Shown here piece by piece: positions 1 through 9,840 of a DNA stretch of 64,000 nucleotides. Both the position numbers and the translations under genes were made by a program. Source of the DNA: Verrucomicrobiota bacterium (GTDB lineage Bacteria; Verrucomicrobiota; Kiritimatiellia; UBA8416; JABMPJ01); contig JABGQM010000004.1 of assembly GCA_018648805.1 (NCBI GenBank), positions 62,001 through 126,000 on the forward strand, written 5' to 3'. The first letter of the stretch is position 1. Every line of letters begins with the position of its first letter. The notes under the pieces were generated by a model. The model was not told the origin of the DNA. It made no database searches and saw only the letters and a program-made list of their open reading frames with translations.

Positions 1-515
1 GCATACTTGCCCTCACGCGACATCAGCTGTGCCCCGCCGCCGGCGCTGCGCACGATACGCGCCCCACGTCCGGGTACCAACTCCACGTTGTGCAGCATCA
101 GGCCCAGAGGAATTTTCTCGATCGGCAGGGCGTTGCCCACGATCGGCTCTGCATCCGGACCCGACATCAGCTGCGTGTCTACGCTTAAGTTGGCCGGTGC
201 CAGGATGTAGCGCTTGGCGCCATCCACATAATGCAACAGCGCAATATTGGCCGAGCGATTGGGGTCATACTCGATCGCCGCCACGCGGGCCGGGATGCCG
301 AGCTTCTCACGCCGGAAATCGATCTCGCGAAAACGCCGCTTAGCGCCGCCGCCACGATGACGCACCGTGATACGACCGGATGAATTGCGCCCCGAACAGC
401 GTTTCTTGCCCTTCGAAAGCGCCTTCTCGGGCGTGGTCTTCGTAATTTCTTCGAACGTCGACACGGTGGCAAAGCGTCGGCCCGGTGACGTCGGTTTGTA
501 TTTTCTTAAAGCCAT
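1..515 (-). CDS. rplB: 50S ribosomal protein L2 (3' end beyond window)
   Basis: L2 binds 23S rRNA near the peptidyl-transferase centre and is needed for subunit joining. The reverse strand reads [14 protein letters not shown], then the lysine/arginine-rich [20 protein letters not shown] and [13 protein letters not shown] stretches typical of the L2 N-terminal half. About 171 of the usual ~275 residues are present; the C-terminal part lies left of base 1. The ATG at 513-515 is preceded by a GGAG ribosome binding site. It follows rplW by 33 nt in the usual S10-operon order, so it should be co-transcribed with it. Identity is certain; only the 3' end is missing. Confidence 0.96.
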   Translation of the reverse strand, partial: MALRKYKPTSPGRRFATVSTFEEITKTTPEKALSKGKKRCSGRNSSGRITVRHRGGGAKRRFREIDFRREKLGIPARVAAIEYDPNRSANIALLHYVDGAKRYILAPANLSVDTQLMSGPDAEPIVGNALPIEKIPLGLMLHNVELVPGRGARIVRSAGGGAQLMSREGKY

Positions 516-548
516 CTTTGGTTCTCCATCCCGCTGACTGTCCGCGCC

Positions 549-833
549 CTAGGCGAGGTCAATGCGGCTGCCTTCCTCCAGGGTCACAATTGCCCGCTTC
601 CAGTCGGCTCGCTTGCCGAAACGTACCGTGCGTTCACGCTTGCGCTTACCTTGGTAGCGCATTGTGTTTACCGATTTCACCGACACGTTGAATAACCCTT
701 CAACGGCCTGCTTGATCTCGGGCTTGTTGGCCGAAGTCGCCACGCTGAAGAAGTACTTGTTCTCAAGCTCGGTCTGGGCGGTGCCCTTCTCGGTCAACTG
801 AATCTCTTTGATAATCGCGTCTGCATGCTTCAT
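549..833 (-). CDS. rplW: 50S ribosomal protein L23
   Basis: L23 lies at the exit of the nascent-peptide tunnel and docks trigger factor and SRP. The 94-residue product has the L23 fold signature: EKGT near residue 15, ENKYFFSVATSANKPEIKQA in the middle, and the basic loop KRKRERTVRFGKR before the last strand. The ATG overlaps the rplD stop in an ATGA, so the two are probably translationally coupled. Length is normal and nothing is unusual. Confidence 0.96.
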   Translation of the reverse strand: MKHADAIIKEIQLTEKGTAQTELENKYFFSVATSANKPEIKQAVEGLFNVSVKSVNTMRYQGKRKRERTVRFGKRADWKRAIVTLEEGSRIDLA

Positions 834-1477
834 GCCGATTCTCCCTTCGCCGCACGCGGCGTCAAGCGCGACTGCAGCGCATCCATGGCGGCCTTGCTGA
901 GCACGATTCGCGGATAGCGTAGCAACTGGTAAACATTAAGACTCTCACTCGAGGTCAACTCGATGCGATCGAGGTTGCGGATGGCCTGCTCACACTCGGG
1001 TGTCACGCGATCGACCACCACAAGGGCGGGTGCGGCAACCTTGATGGCGTCCAGAAACGCCACGAACGATTGGGTCTTTCCATCCGCCACGATCTCATCC
1101 ACCACGAGAATTTCGCCGCCGGCCACGGCCTCACTGAAGGCGCGCTGGAAGGCCAGCTTGGCCACCTTGCGATTAATCTTGCCGCCATAGGCCCGCGGTT
1201 CCGGACCAAACGCCACGGCGCCACCACGCCAGACTGGCGACTGCTTGTACCCGGCCCGGGCACGACCAGTGCCCTTCTGCTTCCACGGCTTGGCACCCGT
1301 ACCGGCCACTTCGCCCTTCGAGAGGGTCGAGGCCGTACCGGCGCGGCGACGTGCCTGGTAGCGCACCACCGACTCGTGAACTGCCTGCAGGCCCTGATCG
1401 ACCTCCATCAGGTCCTCGGAAAAATCCAGGTCTGCCAATTCGGCACCCTTCGAATCACACATGCGAATCTTACTCAT
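830..1477 (-). CDS. rplD: 50S ribosomal protein L4
   Basis: L4 is a primary 23S rRNA binder whose long loop lines the exit tunnel; in enterobacteria it also represses the S10 operon. The 215-residue protein has the loop motif KPWKQKGTGRARAG (about residues 63-76) followed by SPVWRGGAVAFGP, both diagnostic. Its start overlaps the rplC stop in TGATG and its stop overlaps the rplW start in ATGA, placing it in a coupled L3-L4-L23-L2 unit. No S10-type leader is obvious upstream of rpsJ, so L4 autoregulation is not supported by sequence here. Confidence 0.96.
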   Translation of the reverse strand: MSKIRMCDSKGAELADLDFSEDLMEVDQGLQAVHESVVRYQARRRAGTASTLSKGEVAGTGAKPWKQKGTGRARAGYKQSPVWRGGAVAFGPEPRAYGGKINRKVAKLAFQRAFSEAVAGGEILVVDEIVADGKTQSFVAFLDAIKVAAPALVVVDRVTPECEQAIRNLDRIELTSSESLNVYQLLRYPRIVLSKAAMDALQSRLTPRAAKGESA

Positions 1478-2127
1478 CAGCCCTTACCTCCCGCCGAGGC
1501 GCCCTTTTTCAACGCCTTGCGCACCGTGATGATGGCACCCTTGGGACCCGGCACCGCGCCACGCACGAGCAACAGGTTGTCCTCGCCGCGCACTTCGACA
1601 ACCTTCAGATTCTGCGTCGTCACCTTGACGTGCCCCATGTGCCCCGGCATGCGCTGGCCCTTGGCCACACGTGCCGGATAGGAACACTGACCAATGGAGC
1701 CGACGCGGCGACGTGCGTGTCCACCATGCGTCATGCGGCCACCGGCCATCTTGTAGCGTTTGACGACACCCGCGAAACCGCGGCCCTTGGTGACGCCCTC
1801 GACATCAACGTATGTGACGCCGTCGAACACGTCCGCACCGAGGATATCCCCGGCCTTGACTTCGTCCCCGGCTTCGACCCGAAACTCGCTCAGGTGGCGG
1901 CAGGGCGCCAGGCCCAGCTTGACGAAACGGGCCGTCTGTGGCTTGGCTATACGGCTCTCCTTCGCCTCACCGAAACCGAGCTGCACGGCCTCGTAGCCAT
2001 CGCTCTCACGGGTCTTACGCTGTACGACCGGGCAAGGCCCCACCGCCAGCACCGTGACGGGTACGCGCACACCGTCCTGGTCGTAGACCTGCGTCATTCC
2101 TAATTTTCTTCCAATCAACGCTTGCAT
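1477..2127 (-). CDS. rplC: 50S ribosomal protein L3
   Basis: L3 is an early-assembly 23S rRNA protein that reaches toward the peptidyl-transferase centre. The 216-residue protein begins MQALIGRKLGMTQVYDQDG and contains the conserved central GRGFAGVVKRYKMAGGRMTHG and RRVGSIGQCSYPARV, then QRMPGHMGH, where L3 is usually methylated on Gln. It sits between rpsJ and rplD in canonical order, 9 nt downstream of rpsJ, and its stop overlaps the rplD ATG by one base. Confidence 0.97.
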   Translation of the reverse strand: MQALIGRKLGMTQVYDQDGVRVPVTVLAVGPCPVVQRKTRESDGYEAVQLGFGEAKESRIAKPQTARFVKLGLAPCRHLSEFRVEAGDEVKAGDILGADVFDGVTYVDVEGVTKGRGFAGVVKRYKMAGGRMTHGGHARRRVGSIGQCSYPARVAKGQRMPGHMGHVKVTTQNLKVVEVRGEDNLLLVRGAVPGPKGAIITVRKALKKGASAGGKG

Positions 2128-2136
2128 GATGCTCTC

Positions 2137-2445
2137 TTAGATCTTGATGGTTATGTCTACACCCGCCGGCAGATTGAGCTTCTTCAACTCATCCACCGTC
2201 TTGGCGGTCGGATCTACGATGTCCAGCAATCGCTTGTGCGTACGCACTTCGAACTGGTCCATCGACTTCTTGTCCACGTGTGGGCTGCGGTTCACTGTGT
2301 ACCGCTCGATACGCGTCGGTAGTGGCGTCGGCCCCACTACCTGTGCGCCCGTCCCACGGGCTGTCTCAATAATGTCCTGGACCGCCTGGTCCAGTACGCT
2401 GTGATCGTAGCCCTGCAGCTTAATTCTTATGCATTGACCTTGCAT
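2137..2445 (-). CDS. rpsJ: 30S ribosomal protein S10 (NusE)
   Basis: S10 is a 30S head protein and, as NusE, a transcription antitermination partner of NusB and NusG. I chose the ATG at 2443-2445 ([15 protein letters not shown]) because it follows an AAGGGAG ribosome binding site and gives the usual 102 residues; an in-frame upstream start at 2487 would add 14 atypical residues. The motifs GPTPLPT and [19 protein letters not shown] are classic. Unlike many genomes, no tuf gene separates it from fusA, which ends 38 nt upstream. Confidence 0.96.
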   Translation of the reverse strand: MQGQCIRIKLQGYDHSVLDQAVQDIIETARGTGAQVVGPTPLPTRIERYTVNRSPHVDKKSMDQFEVRTHKRLLDIVDPTAKTVDELKKLNLPAGVDITIKI

Positions 2446-2483
2446 GGTTCTCCCTTGCGACCGGGTTGACCGGTCGGCCATCG

Positions 2484-4619
2484 TCATTGGTTCAGTAGTC
2501 GTTCTTTCAGGACGGCCGGAGCCACCGCAAAATGAGTCGGTTCCATCGTGTAACTGGCCCGGCCGCGTGATAGCGAACGCACCGCCGTCGAGTATCCAAA
2601 CAGTTCGGCCAGCGGCACCGCCGCCTTGACCACCTGCAAATCGCCCACAGCTTCCATGCTCTGTACTTTGCCGCGGCGCTGGCTGACATCCGAAAGGATC
2701 TCACCCATGTAGTCAGCCGGTGTCACCACCTCGACCGCCATGATCGGTTCGAGCACTTCCGGGCTGGCCGCCATGATCGCCTCGCGCAGCGCCATAACAG
2801 CCGCCGTACGGAAGGCGACCTCGGAGGAACTCTCCGGGTCAAAAGCACCCCCGGTAATACGCACGGTCACATCGGTCAGCGGAAAGCGCGCCAGAATACC
2901 GGTCATCAGGCCGTCGGTCACGCCATCACGTACGGCGGCCTTGTAGGCCGCCGGGATCTGGGTGTCCGAAACCGCCACATCAATCTCAGTGCCGGCACCA
3001 CGGGTGGCGGCGCTCACCTCGAGCGCGACCTTGGCAAAGTGGCGGCTGCCGCCGAACTCACGGTCAAACACGTGTATGGCCGTAGCACGGTCCGTAACCG
3101 TCTCATGGTAAGCCACCATCGGCCGGCCGCTGTTGGTCACGACGCTGTACTCGCGCTCCATGCGGTCCTTCAAAATCTCGAGGTGCAACTCGCCCATCCC
3201 GCTCAGGATAGTCTGACCGGTCTCATCGTCGGTACGCACCACGCACGTCGGGTCCTCGGCCGAGAGCGCTGCGAGCGCCGCTTCGAGCTTTTCCTTGTCG
3301 GCACGCGTCTTCGGCTCAATGGCCATGAACATGACCGGCTCGGGATAGCGAATACCCATCAGCTCTACGGGGGCATTCTCAGCACAGAGCGTGTCGCCCG
3401 TCGTGACGGCCTTGAGCCCAACCACGGCACCAATCTCGCCCGTATGCAACACCTCGACCTCGGTGCGATCGTTGGCATGCAGGCGAATCAACTTCATGAC
3501 GCGCTCGCGCTTGCCGGTGCGCGGATTGAAAACGTTCTGCCCCTTGGCGATCTGTCCGGAGTAAATGCGGATGAAAGCCAGACGGCCCACAAAGGAATCG
3601 GTGGCCAACTTGAAGGCCAGTGCACTGAACGGCCCGCTGTCCTCCGCCACCCGCTCGACCGTCGCGCCATCACGCGGATTGGCCCCCTCGATGGGCGGTA
3701 CATCCAACGGCGAAGGCATAAAATCTACTACGGCATCCAGCAACTGCTGAACCCCTTTGTTGCGCAGCGACGAACCGCACAACACCGGCACCATACTGCC
3801 CGCGATAACCGCACGGCGAATACCGGCAATCAACACCTCAGGTTCCACGTCGGCATCCCCGAGATAGGCCTCCAGGACGACCTCATCGTTCTCGGCCAGC
3901 GCCTCAATCAGCGTGGCGCGCGCCTTTTCGGCATCCGCGGCCAGCTCGACCGGAATAGGAAACTGCGACACCTCGGCCCCAAGCGTCTTCTCATCATAAT
4001 CGACCGCACGCATATTGATCAGATCAATCACGCCTGCGAACGCGTCTTCGGCGCCGATCGGCAGCTGCACCGGGACGGCATTCGAACCGAGTTTGCTGCG
4101 CATATCGCCCACGACGCGCACAAAATCGGCGCCCATGCGATCCATCTTGTTAACAAAGGCAACGCGCGGCACACCGTAGCGGTCAGACTGGCGCCACACC
4201 GTCTCGGACTGCGGCTGCACACCGCCGACCGCACAGAAGACGCCCACGGCGCCGTCGAGGACACGCAGCGAGCGCTCCACTTCCATGGTGAAATCGACAT
4301 GGCCCGGGGTATCAATGATATTGACCTGGTGATCACGCCAGAAGCAGGTCGTGGCCGCGCTGGTGATCGTGATACCGCGCTCCTTCTCCTGCTGCATCCA
4401 GTCCATCACGGCCGTGCCCTCATGCACTTCGCCGATCTTATGGACGCTACCGGCATAATAGAGCATCCGTTCGGTGGTCGTGGTCTTACCGGCATCGATA
4501 TGGGCGATGATGCCGATATTGCGCACGTGGCAAAGCGGTCGCAGGCGCTCTGTAGCCGGGCTCGCGCCAGAGCGACCAGATGCCTTCTTTTTCTTCTTTT
4601 GTTCCAAAACCGCTACCAT
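2484..4619 (-). CDS. fusA: Elongation factor G
   Basis: EF-G is the translocase GTPase that moves tRNA and mRNA after peptide transfer and, with RRF, recycles ribosomes. From the ATG at 4617-4619 the protein is 711 residues. G-domain motifs are intact: AHIDAGKT (39-46), RGITI (81-85), DTPGH (103-107) and NKMD (157-160). Domains II-V follow, ending with GRASYTMEP near the C-terminus. Compared with E. coli it carries about 23 extra N-terminal residues with a KKKKK run. A further upstream in-frame start (4742) is unlikely because it runs back into rpsG. It lies between rpsG and rpsJ in the str-operon position, without tuf after it. Confidence 0.97.
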   Translation of the reverse strand: MVAVLEQKKKKKASGRSGASPATERLRPLCHVRNIGIIAHIDAGKTTTTERMLYYAGSVHKIGEVHEGTAVMDWMQQEKERGITITSAATTCFWRDHQVNIIDTPGHVDFTMEVERSLRVLDGAVGVFCAVGGVQPQSETVWRQSDRYGVPRVAFVNKMDRMGADFVRVVGDMRSKLGSNAVPVQLPIGAEDAFAGVIDLINMRAVDYDEKTLGAEVSQFPIPVELAADAEKARATLIEALAENDEVVLEAYLGDADVEPEVLIAGIRRAVIAGSMVPVLCGSSLRNKGVQQLLDAVVDFMPSPLDVPPIEGANPRDGATVERVAEDSGPFSALAFKLATDSFVGRLAFIRIYSGQIAKGQNVFNPRTGKRERVMKLIRLHANDRTEVEVLHTGEIGAVVGLKAVTTGDTLCAENAPVELMGIRYPEPVMFMAIEPKTRADKEKLEAALAALSAEDPTCVVRTDDETGQTILSGMGELHLEILKDRMEREYSVVTNSGRPMVAYHETVTDRATAIHVFDREFGGSRHFAKVALEVSAATRGAGTEIDVAVSDTQIPAAYKAAVRDGVTDGLMTGILARFPLTDVTVRITGGAFDPESSSEVAFRTAAVMALREAIMAASPEVLEPIMAVEVVTPADYMGEILSDVSQRRGKVQSMEAVGDLQVVKAAVPLAELFGYSTAVRSLSRGRASYTMEPTHFAVAPAVLKERLLNQ

Positions 4620-4686
4620 CGTTAAACCATCACCACTTCCGACCTGAATCCTGCGACGTCCGACCTCTGTCTTCCGATCTCCGAAA

Positions 4687-5157
4687 CTACCACGCGTAGT
4701 GCGCAAATGCCTTGTTGGCCTGGGCCATGCGATGCGTATCATCGCGTTTGCGGATTACCGCGCCCTGTCCGTTGAAGGCATCCATCAACTCCATGGCCAT
4801 CGCCGGTCCCATCGGTACGCCGCGGCGCGCCTTGGAGGCAGCCAAGAGCCAGCGCAAGGCCAAAGCCAACTGGCGGTCACGGCTGATCTCAACCGGTACC
4901 TGGTAGGTCGACCCACCCACGCGCCGCGACTTAACCTCAACCCGCGGCTTCATGTTGTCGATCGCCTGAATCAGGACTTCGATCGGTTCATCCGAAAGCT
5001 TCTCGGCGATTAAACCGAGGGCCCCGTAGACAATGCGCTCTGCGGTGGTCTTCTTTCCGCAACGCATCGTGAAATTAATAACCTTGGCCACCAACTCACT
5101 ATTGTAGGTCGGATCTGGTGACAGGGTTCTCTGCTCAGCTTTACGCCTTCTCGCCAT
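4687..5157 (-). CDS. rpsG: 30S ribosomal protein S7
   Basis: S7 nucleates assembly of the 30S head and contacts E-site tRNA. The 156-residue product starts [10 protein letters not shown] and contains the S7 core ([49 protein letters not shown]), ending with the [15 protein letters not shown] tail. Normal length. It lies between rpsL (44 nt upstream) and fusA (67 nt downstream). The latter gap is the widest in this part of the operon, and I see no clear stem-loop in it. Confidence 0.97.
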   Translation of the reverse strand: MARRRKAEQRTLSPDPTYNSELVAKVINFTMRCGKKTTAERIVYGALGLIAEKLSDEPIEVLIQAIDNMKPRVEVKSRRVGGSTYQVPVEISRDRQLALALRWLLAASKARRGVPMGPAMAMELMDAFNGQGAVIRKRDDTHRMAQANKAFAHYAW

Positions 5158-5201
5158 GACGACTCACTCTCCCCATCCGGATCTCCCGGATGCTCACTCT
5201 T

Positions 5202-5573
5202 CTACTTGTCGCGTTTCACGCCGTACTTCGAACGACCTTGTTTACGCCCCTCAACACCCAGACAGTCAAGAGCACCACGTACAATGTGGTAGCGCACACC
5301 CGGCAAGTCAGAGACACGCCCGCCGCGCACCAGCACAACGCTATGCTCCTGCAGGTTATGTCCGACACCCGGGATGTAGGCCGTTACCTCAAATCCAGAC
5401 GTCAGACGCACACGCGCCACCTTCCGCAAAGCCGAGTTCGGCTTCTTCGGCGTCCGGGTCATCACAGCCAGGCAAACACCCCGTCGTTGCGGGCACGCGG
5501 CGAGCGCCGGTGCCTTGCTTTTACGACGGGCTTTCTTCCGGCCGTTCCTCACCAATTGGTTGATTGTGGGCAT
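5202..5573 (-). CDS. rpsL: 30S ribosomal protein S12
   Basis: S12 is a decoding-centre protein and the target of streptomycin-resistance mutations. The 123-residue form starting at 5573 ([14 protein letters not shown]) is preferred because an AAGGGG site lies 9 nt upstream; an in-frame ATG at 5597 would only add MRSKGKNI. The segments [20 protein letters not shown] and [16 protein letters not shown] are intact. The lysines equivalent to E. coli K42 (in TPKKPNS) and K87 (in [11 protein letters not shown] the position is R) place this protein among those with R at the second site; I did not align it further. It follows rpoC by 64 nt. Confidence 0.97.
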   Translation of the reverse strand: MPTINQLVRNGRKKARRKSKAPALAACPQRRGVCLAVMTRTPKKPNSALRKVARVRLTSGFEVTAYIPGVGHNLQEHSVVLVRGGRVSDLPGVRYHIVRGALDCLGVEGRKQGRSKYGVKRDK

Positions 5574-5637
5574 AATATTTTTCCCCTTGGAGCGCAAAAG
5601 TCCAAATGCTAACAGAATCGGGTCAGCGAACTCAAGC

Positions 5638-8600
5638 TCATCCTAACAGTTCTTGCAACTTTTTCGCTGCCTCGTCGGACGGCGCTTCAAATTCGTCGTC
5701 TGAAAGTGGCTCGGCCAGCGGTACCAACTTGATATTGCGGTGCATCGGGAATCCAGTACCACCCGGAATCAAATGCCCCATGATTACATTCTCCTTGAAC
5801 CCCTTCAGATGATCGACACGTCCCAGTGTGGCGGCATCGGTCAGAACACGCGTGGTGTCCTGGAACGAGGCCGCGGAGATGAAGCTGTCGGTCTCCAGAG
5901 AGGCCTTCGTGATACCCAGGAGGGCCGGCGTGGCCTCGGCCGGGCGCTTGCCCTCGGTCATGGCCTGCTCATTCACCTCGAGGAAGCGCTGCTTCATGAC
6001 CTGCTCGCCCCACAAGAACTCGGTGTCACCCGGGTTGACGATGCGCACCTTGCGCAGCATCTGGCGTACAATGATCTCGATATGCTTGTCGTTGATTTCA
6101 ACGCCTTGCAGTCGATAGACCTGCTGCACTTCGTTGACCAGGTACTCCTGCAGCTCCTGCGGGCCGCACACCTCGAGAATTTCCTGCGGTACGATCGGTC
6201 CTTCCGTGAGCTGCTGCCCCTTCTTGACCCGGTCCCCGCGGAATACCACGATGTGCTTACCCATCGGAATGAGATGCTCTTCTTCAGCCCCGGTGGCCTC
6301 ATCACGAATGATCAGGCAGCGCTTACCGCGCTGATTCTCACCGAAGTCGACCACACCTTCAATTTTCGCGATCTCAGCCGCATCCTTGGGATGACGTGCT
6401 TCGAAGAGTTCGGCCACACGCGGCAGACCCCCCGTAATATCCTTGGTTTTGGACTCCTTGCGCGGGGTCTTGGCCAGCATCTCGCCCGGCTTGAGGGCCT
6501 GGCCCTTCTTAACCATCACGTGGGCACCGGCCGGAATACTGTAGAAGCCAAGCACTTCGTCGTTGTCTTTGCGACGAATGATGATCTGAGGATGCAGGTC
6601 TTCCTTGGTTTCAAGCACGACCGTGCCGCGTAGACCCGTCTGCTCATCGACCTCTTTCTTGACCGATACGTTCTCGACAAAGTCGTGGAAGCTCACCACA
6701 CCAGCCTGCTCGGCCAGGACCGGCACACTGTACGGGTCCCACTTGGCCAGTATCTCGCCCTTGCTGACCACGCCGCCGTCCTCGTGGGCCACCACCGCAC
6801 CCATAGCCGTCGTGTAGCGTTCGAGCTCGTGGCCAGTCTCGTCATGCACACTGATCGCACCGTTCTTGTTCAAGACCACGTTCTCGCCTTCGGTGTTCCG
6901 CACCACGCGCAGATCGTGGTAGCGCACCGTACCGTTGTTTTTGACGATCACTTCGGGCTGCTTGAACACAGAGCTGGCCGTGCCACCGATATGGAACGTA
7001 CGCATCGTGAGCTGCGTGCCCGGCTCGCCAATCGACTGGGCAGCAATAATACCGGTCGCCGTGCCGACTTCAACCATGCGGCCGGTCGACAGGTCACGCC
7101 CGTAGCAGCGTGCACAGATGCCGCGCCGCGACTCACAGGTCAGCACGCTGCGGATCCGAATCGTCTCGAGGCCGGAATCCTTGATCAGCAGGCAGGTCTC
7201 TTCATCAATCGGTCCACCCGCCGGCACAATGACCTTGCCCGAGATCGGGTGCTTGATGTCGTTGAGTGCCGTACGGCCCAAGATACGTGTCGAGAGCGAG
7301 ACGAGTTCCTCGTCCCCCTCGGTAATACCAGAGACCTCAATGCCGTTGACCGTGTTGCAGTCCTGCTCCACGATGATCACATCCTGCGACACGTCGACCA
7401 GCTTGCGGGTCAGGTACCCGGCATCAGCCGTCTTGAGCGCCGTATCGGCCAATCCCTTGCGGGCACCGTGCGTGCTGATGAAATACTCGAGAACCGTCAG
7501 GCCCTCACGGAAGTTCGACACAATCGGACGCTCGATAATCTCACCCGACGGCTTGGCCATCAGACCGCGCATGCCGGCCAGCTGACGAATCTGCTGACGG
7601 CTACCACGCGCCTTGGAGTCAACCATCATATACACCGGGTTGATCTCTTCGATCGCACGATGCTTCTCGATCGCGTTCTCTTCAATCGCGCGGTACATCG
7701 CGTTCGAGATCTCGTCGGTCGTGTGCGTCCAGATGTCGACCACCTTGTTGTAACGCTCACCGTCGGTGATGACGCCCTGCGTGTACTGGCGCTGCACCTG
7801 GAGGACCTGCTTGCGGGCGTCGCTGAGCATGCCGTGCTTCTCATCCGGCACAATCAGATCGACCATGCCGATCGATACCCCGGCCAGTGTCGCGTGCTCA
7901 AACCCGATCCGCTTCAGATCATCCAGCGCCTCAACCGTACGCTTGTGGCCCGCGGCCTTGTGGCAATTCCAAATCAGGTCGCCCAGCATCGACTTGTTGA
8001 CGACCTCGTTGACGAAGCCGGTCTCTTCGGGCCAGACTTCGCTAAAGAAGACGCGTCCCACGGTGGTCTCGATGACGCGTGACTCGTTGTCGCCGACGAA
8101 CGTGTCACGGGCGTAATCCGGGTTGCGGTAACGGATGCGCGTATGCAGTGTAACCGCCTTGTCCTCATAAGCCAGACGCACCTCCATAATGTCACCGAAG
8201 ATGGGCAAATGCTCAATCGCATCGCTATCCTTGCGAGCAAAGGCCGCCAGGCGATCCTTCTGGGCAAGCGAAGTGAGGTAGTATATGCCCAGCGCAATAT
8301 CCTGCGTCGGCGTCATAATCGACTTACCACTCGAGGGCGAGAAGATGCTGTTGGTCGACATCATGAGCAGGCGCGATTCGAGCTGTGCCTCGATCGAGAG
8401 CGGTACATGCACCGCCATCTGGTCACCATCGAAGTCGGCGTTGAAGGCCGTACAGACCAGCGGATGAATCCGGATCGCAGCACCCTCAACCAGGACGGGC
8501 TCGAACGACTGTACGCTCAGGCGATGCAGCGTCGGCGCGCGGTTGAGCATGACGGTCTTGTCACGCGTCACCTCTTCCAGAATGTCCCACACCTCGTCGC

Positions 8601-9816
8601 TCTGCTTCTCGATCAATTTCTTGGCGCTGCGGACGGTATGGACGACCCCCAGCTCCTTGAGGCGGCGGATCATGAACGGCTCAAAGAGGACCAGGGCCAT
8701 CTGCTTGGGCAGGCCGCACTGGTTGAGCTTGAGCTCGGGGCCGATCACGATCACCGAGCGACCCGAATAGTCGACGCGCTTACCAAGCAGGTTCTGGCGG
8801 AAACGACCGCCCTTACCACGCAGCATGTCGCTCAGCGACTTGAGCGGACGGTTACCCGCACCGGTCACGGCGCGGCCATGCCGCCCGTTATCAAAGACCG
8901 CGTCGACGGCCTCCTGTAGCATGCGCTTCTCGTTGCGGATGATGACATCCGGCGTCTTGAGCTGTTGCAGGTTCTTGAGACGGTTGTTGCGGTTGATCAC
9001 GCGACGGTAAAGATCGTTCAAGTCCGAGGTCGCAAAGCGCCCCCCCTCAAGCGGTACAAGCGGACGCAGCTCAGGCGGAATCACCGGCAGCACATCCAGC
9101 ACCATCCACTCGGGACGTGTGCTGCTGCTGCGGAACCCTTCGACCGCTTTCATGCGTTTCGAGAGCTTCTTGCGGGTCTGCTTGCTGCGCGTCTTCTCGA
9201 TGGCTTCCTCGAGATCTTCCATCAAGTCGTCCAGGTTCACCTTGCGCAGCACATCACGAATGGCCTCGGCACCCATGCCGGCCTGGAAGGTCAGGCCATA
9301 CTTCTCCATCGCATCCCGATACTCCATCTCGGTCAAAAGCTGACGATCCTTGAGCGGCGTGTCGCCCGGATCCACCACGAGATAGTCTTCGTAATAGAGG
9401 ACGCGCTCGAGGTTGGTCGCCGTCATATCAAGCATCAGGCCAATACGGCTCGGCGTGCACTTGAAAAACCAGATGTGCGATACCGGTACGGCCAGCTCAA
9501 TGTGGCCCATACGCTCACGGCGTACGCGTGACACCGTGACCTCTACGCCGCAGCGGTCGCAGATTACGCCCTTATGCTTGATGCGCTTGTATTTGCCGCA
9601 GCTACACTCCCAGTCGCGCGTCGGACCAAAGATCCGCTCGCAGAACAGGCCGCCACGTTCAGGCTTGTACGTACGGTAGTTGATTGTCTCCGGGTTCTTG
9701 ACTTCGCCCTGGCTCCACGAGCGCACAGACTCCGGCGCAGCCAGCTTAATGCCGACCGCGTCGAACGCGTCGTATTCCGTTAACCCCATAACTTCTCTGG
9801 CTGCGTAATGACTCAC
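5638..9816 (-). CDS. rpoC: DNA-directed RNA polymerase beta' subunit
   Basis: This is the catalytic clamp subunit of RNA polymerase. The 1392-residue protein has the N-terminal zinc ribbon (C71, C73, C86, C89), the invariant NADFDGDQ motif (459-466; Asp461/463/465 hold the catalytic Mg2+), and the second zinc site (C820, C894, C901, C904). The C-terminus retains the omega-binding region. Translation appears to start at a GTG (9814-9816) with an excellent AGGAGG site 7 nt upstream; an ATG nine codons in is the alternative. It follows rpoB by 24 nt and is followed directly by rpsL, a junction absent from E. coli. Confidence 0.98.
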   Translation of the reverse strand: MSHYAAREVMGLTEYDAFDAVGIKLAAPESVRSWSQGEVKNPETINYRTYKPERGGLFCERIFGPTRDWECSCGKYKRIKHKGVICDRCGVEVTVSRVRRERMGHIELAVPVSHIWFFKCTPSRIGLMLDMTATNLERVLYYEDYLVVDPGDTPLKDRQLLTEMEYRDAMEKYGLTFQAGMGAEAIRDVLRKVNLDDLMEDLEEAIEKTRSKQTRKKLSKRMKAVEGFRSSSTRPEWMVLDVLPVIPPELRPLVPLEGGRFATSDLNDLYRRVINRNNRLKNLQQLKTPDVIIRNEKRMLQEAVDAVFDNGRHGRAVTGAGNRPLKSLSDMLRGKGGRFRQNLLGKRVDYSGRSVIVIGPELKLNQCGLPKQMALVLFEPFMIRRLKELGVVHTVRSAKKLIEKQSDEVWDILEEVTRDKTVMLNRAPTLHRLSVQSFEPVLVEGAAIRIHPLVCTAFNADFDGDQMAVHVPLSIEAQLESRLLMMSTNSIFSPSSGKSIMTPTQDIALGIYYLTSLAQKDRLAAFARKDSDAIEHLPIFGDIMEVRLAYEDKAVTLHTRIRYRNPDYARDTFVGDNESRVIETTVGRVFFSEVWPEETGFVNEVVNKSMLGDLIWNCHKAAGHKRTVEALDDLKRIGFEHATLAGVSIGMVDLIVPDEKHGMLSDARKQVLQVQRQYTQGVITDGERYNKVVDIWTHTTDEISNAMYRAIEENAIEKHRAIEEINPVYMMVDSKARGSRQQIRQLAGMRGLMAKPSGEIIERPIVSNFREGLTVLEYFISTHGARKGLADTALKTADAGYLTRKLVDVSQDVIIVEQDCNTVNGIEVSGITEGDEELVSLSTRILGRTALNDIKHPISGKVIVPAGGPIDEETCLLIKDSGLETIRIRSVLTCESRRGICARCYGRDLSTGRMVEVGTATGIIAAQSIGEPGTQLTMRTFHIGGTASSVFKQPEVIVKNNGTVRYHDLRVVRNTEGENVVLNKNGAISVHDETGHELERYTTAMGAVVAHEDGGVVSKGEILAKWDPYSVPVLAEQAGVVSFHDFVENVSVKKEVDEQTGLRGTVVLETKEDLHPQIIIRRKDNDEVLGFYSIPAGAHVMVKKGQALKPGEMLAKTPRKESKTKDITGGLPRVAELFEARHPKDAAEIAKIEGVVDFGENQRGKRCLIIRDEATGAEEEHLIPMGKHIVVFRGDRVKKGQQLTEGPIVPQEILEVCGPQELQEYLVNEVQQVYRLQGVEINDKHIEIIVRQMLRKVRIVNPGDTEFLWGEQVMKQRFLEVNEQAMTEGKRPAEATPALLGITKASLETDSFISAASFQDTTRVLTDAATLGRVDHLKGFKENVIMGHLIPGGTGFPMHRNIKLVPLAEPLSDDEFEAPSDEAAKKLQELLG

Positions 9817-9840
9817 GTTGTCGCCTCCTGACCGTCGGGT

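Noticed and set aside
2446..2483. Expected tuf gene between fusA and rpsJ
   Set aside because: Only 38 nt lie here; no remnant of tuf is visible.
3039..4625. Long open frame on the opposite strand of fusA (about 528 codons)
   Set aside because: It is antisense to a complete EF-G gene, has no family signature and reflects codon bias in GC-rich DNA.
6685..8082. Long open frame opposite rpoC
   Set aside because: Same reason; low-complexity His/Arg/Leu composition and no ribosome binding site of note.
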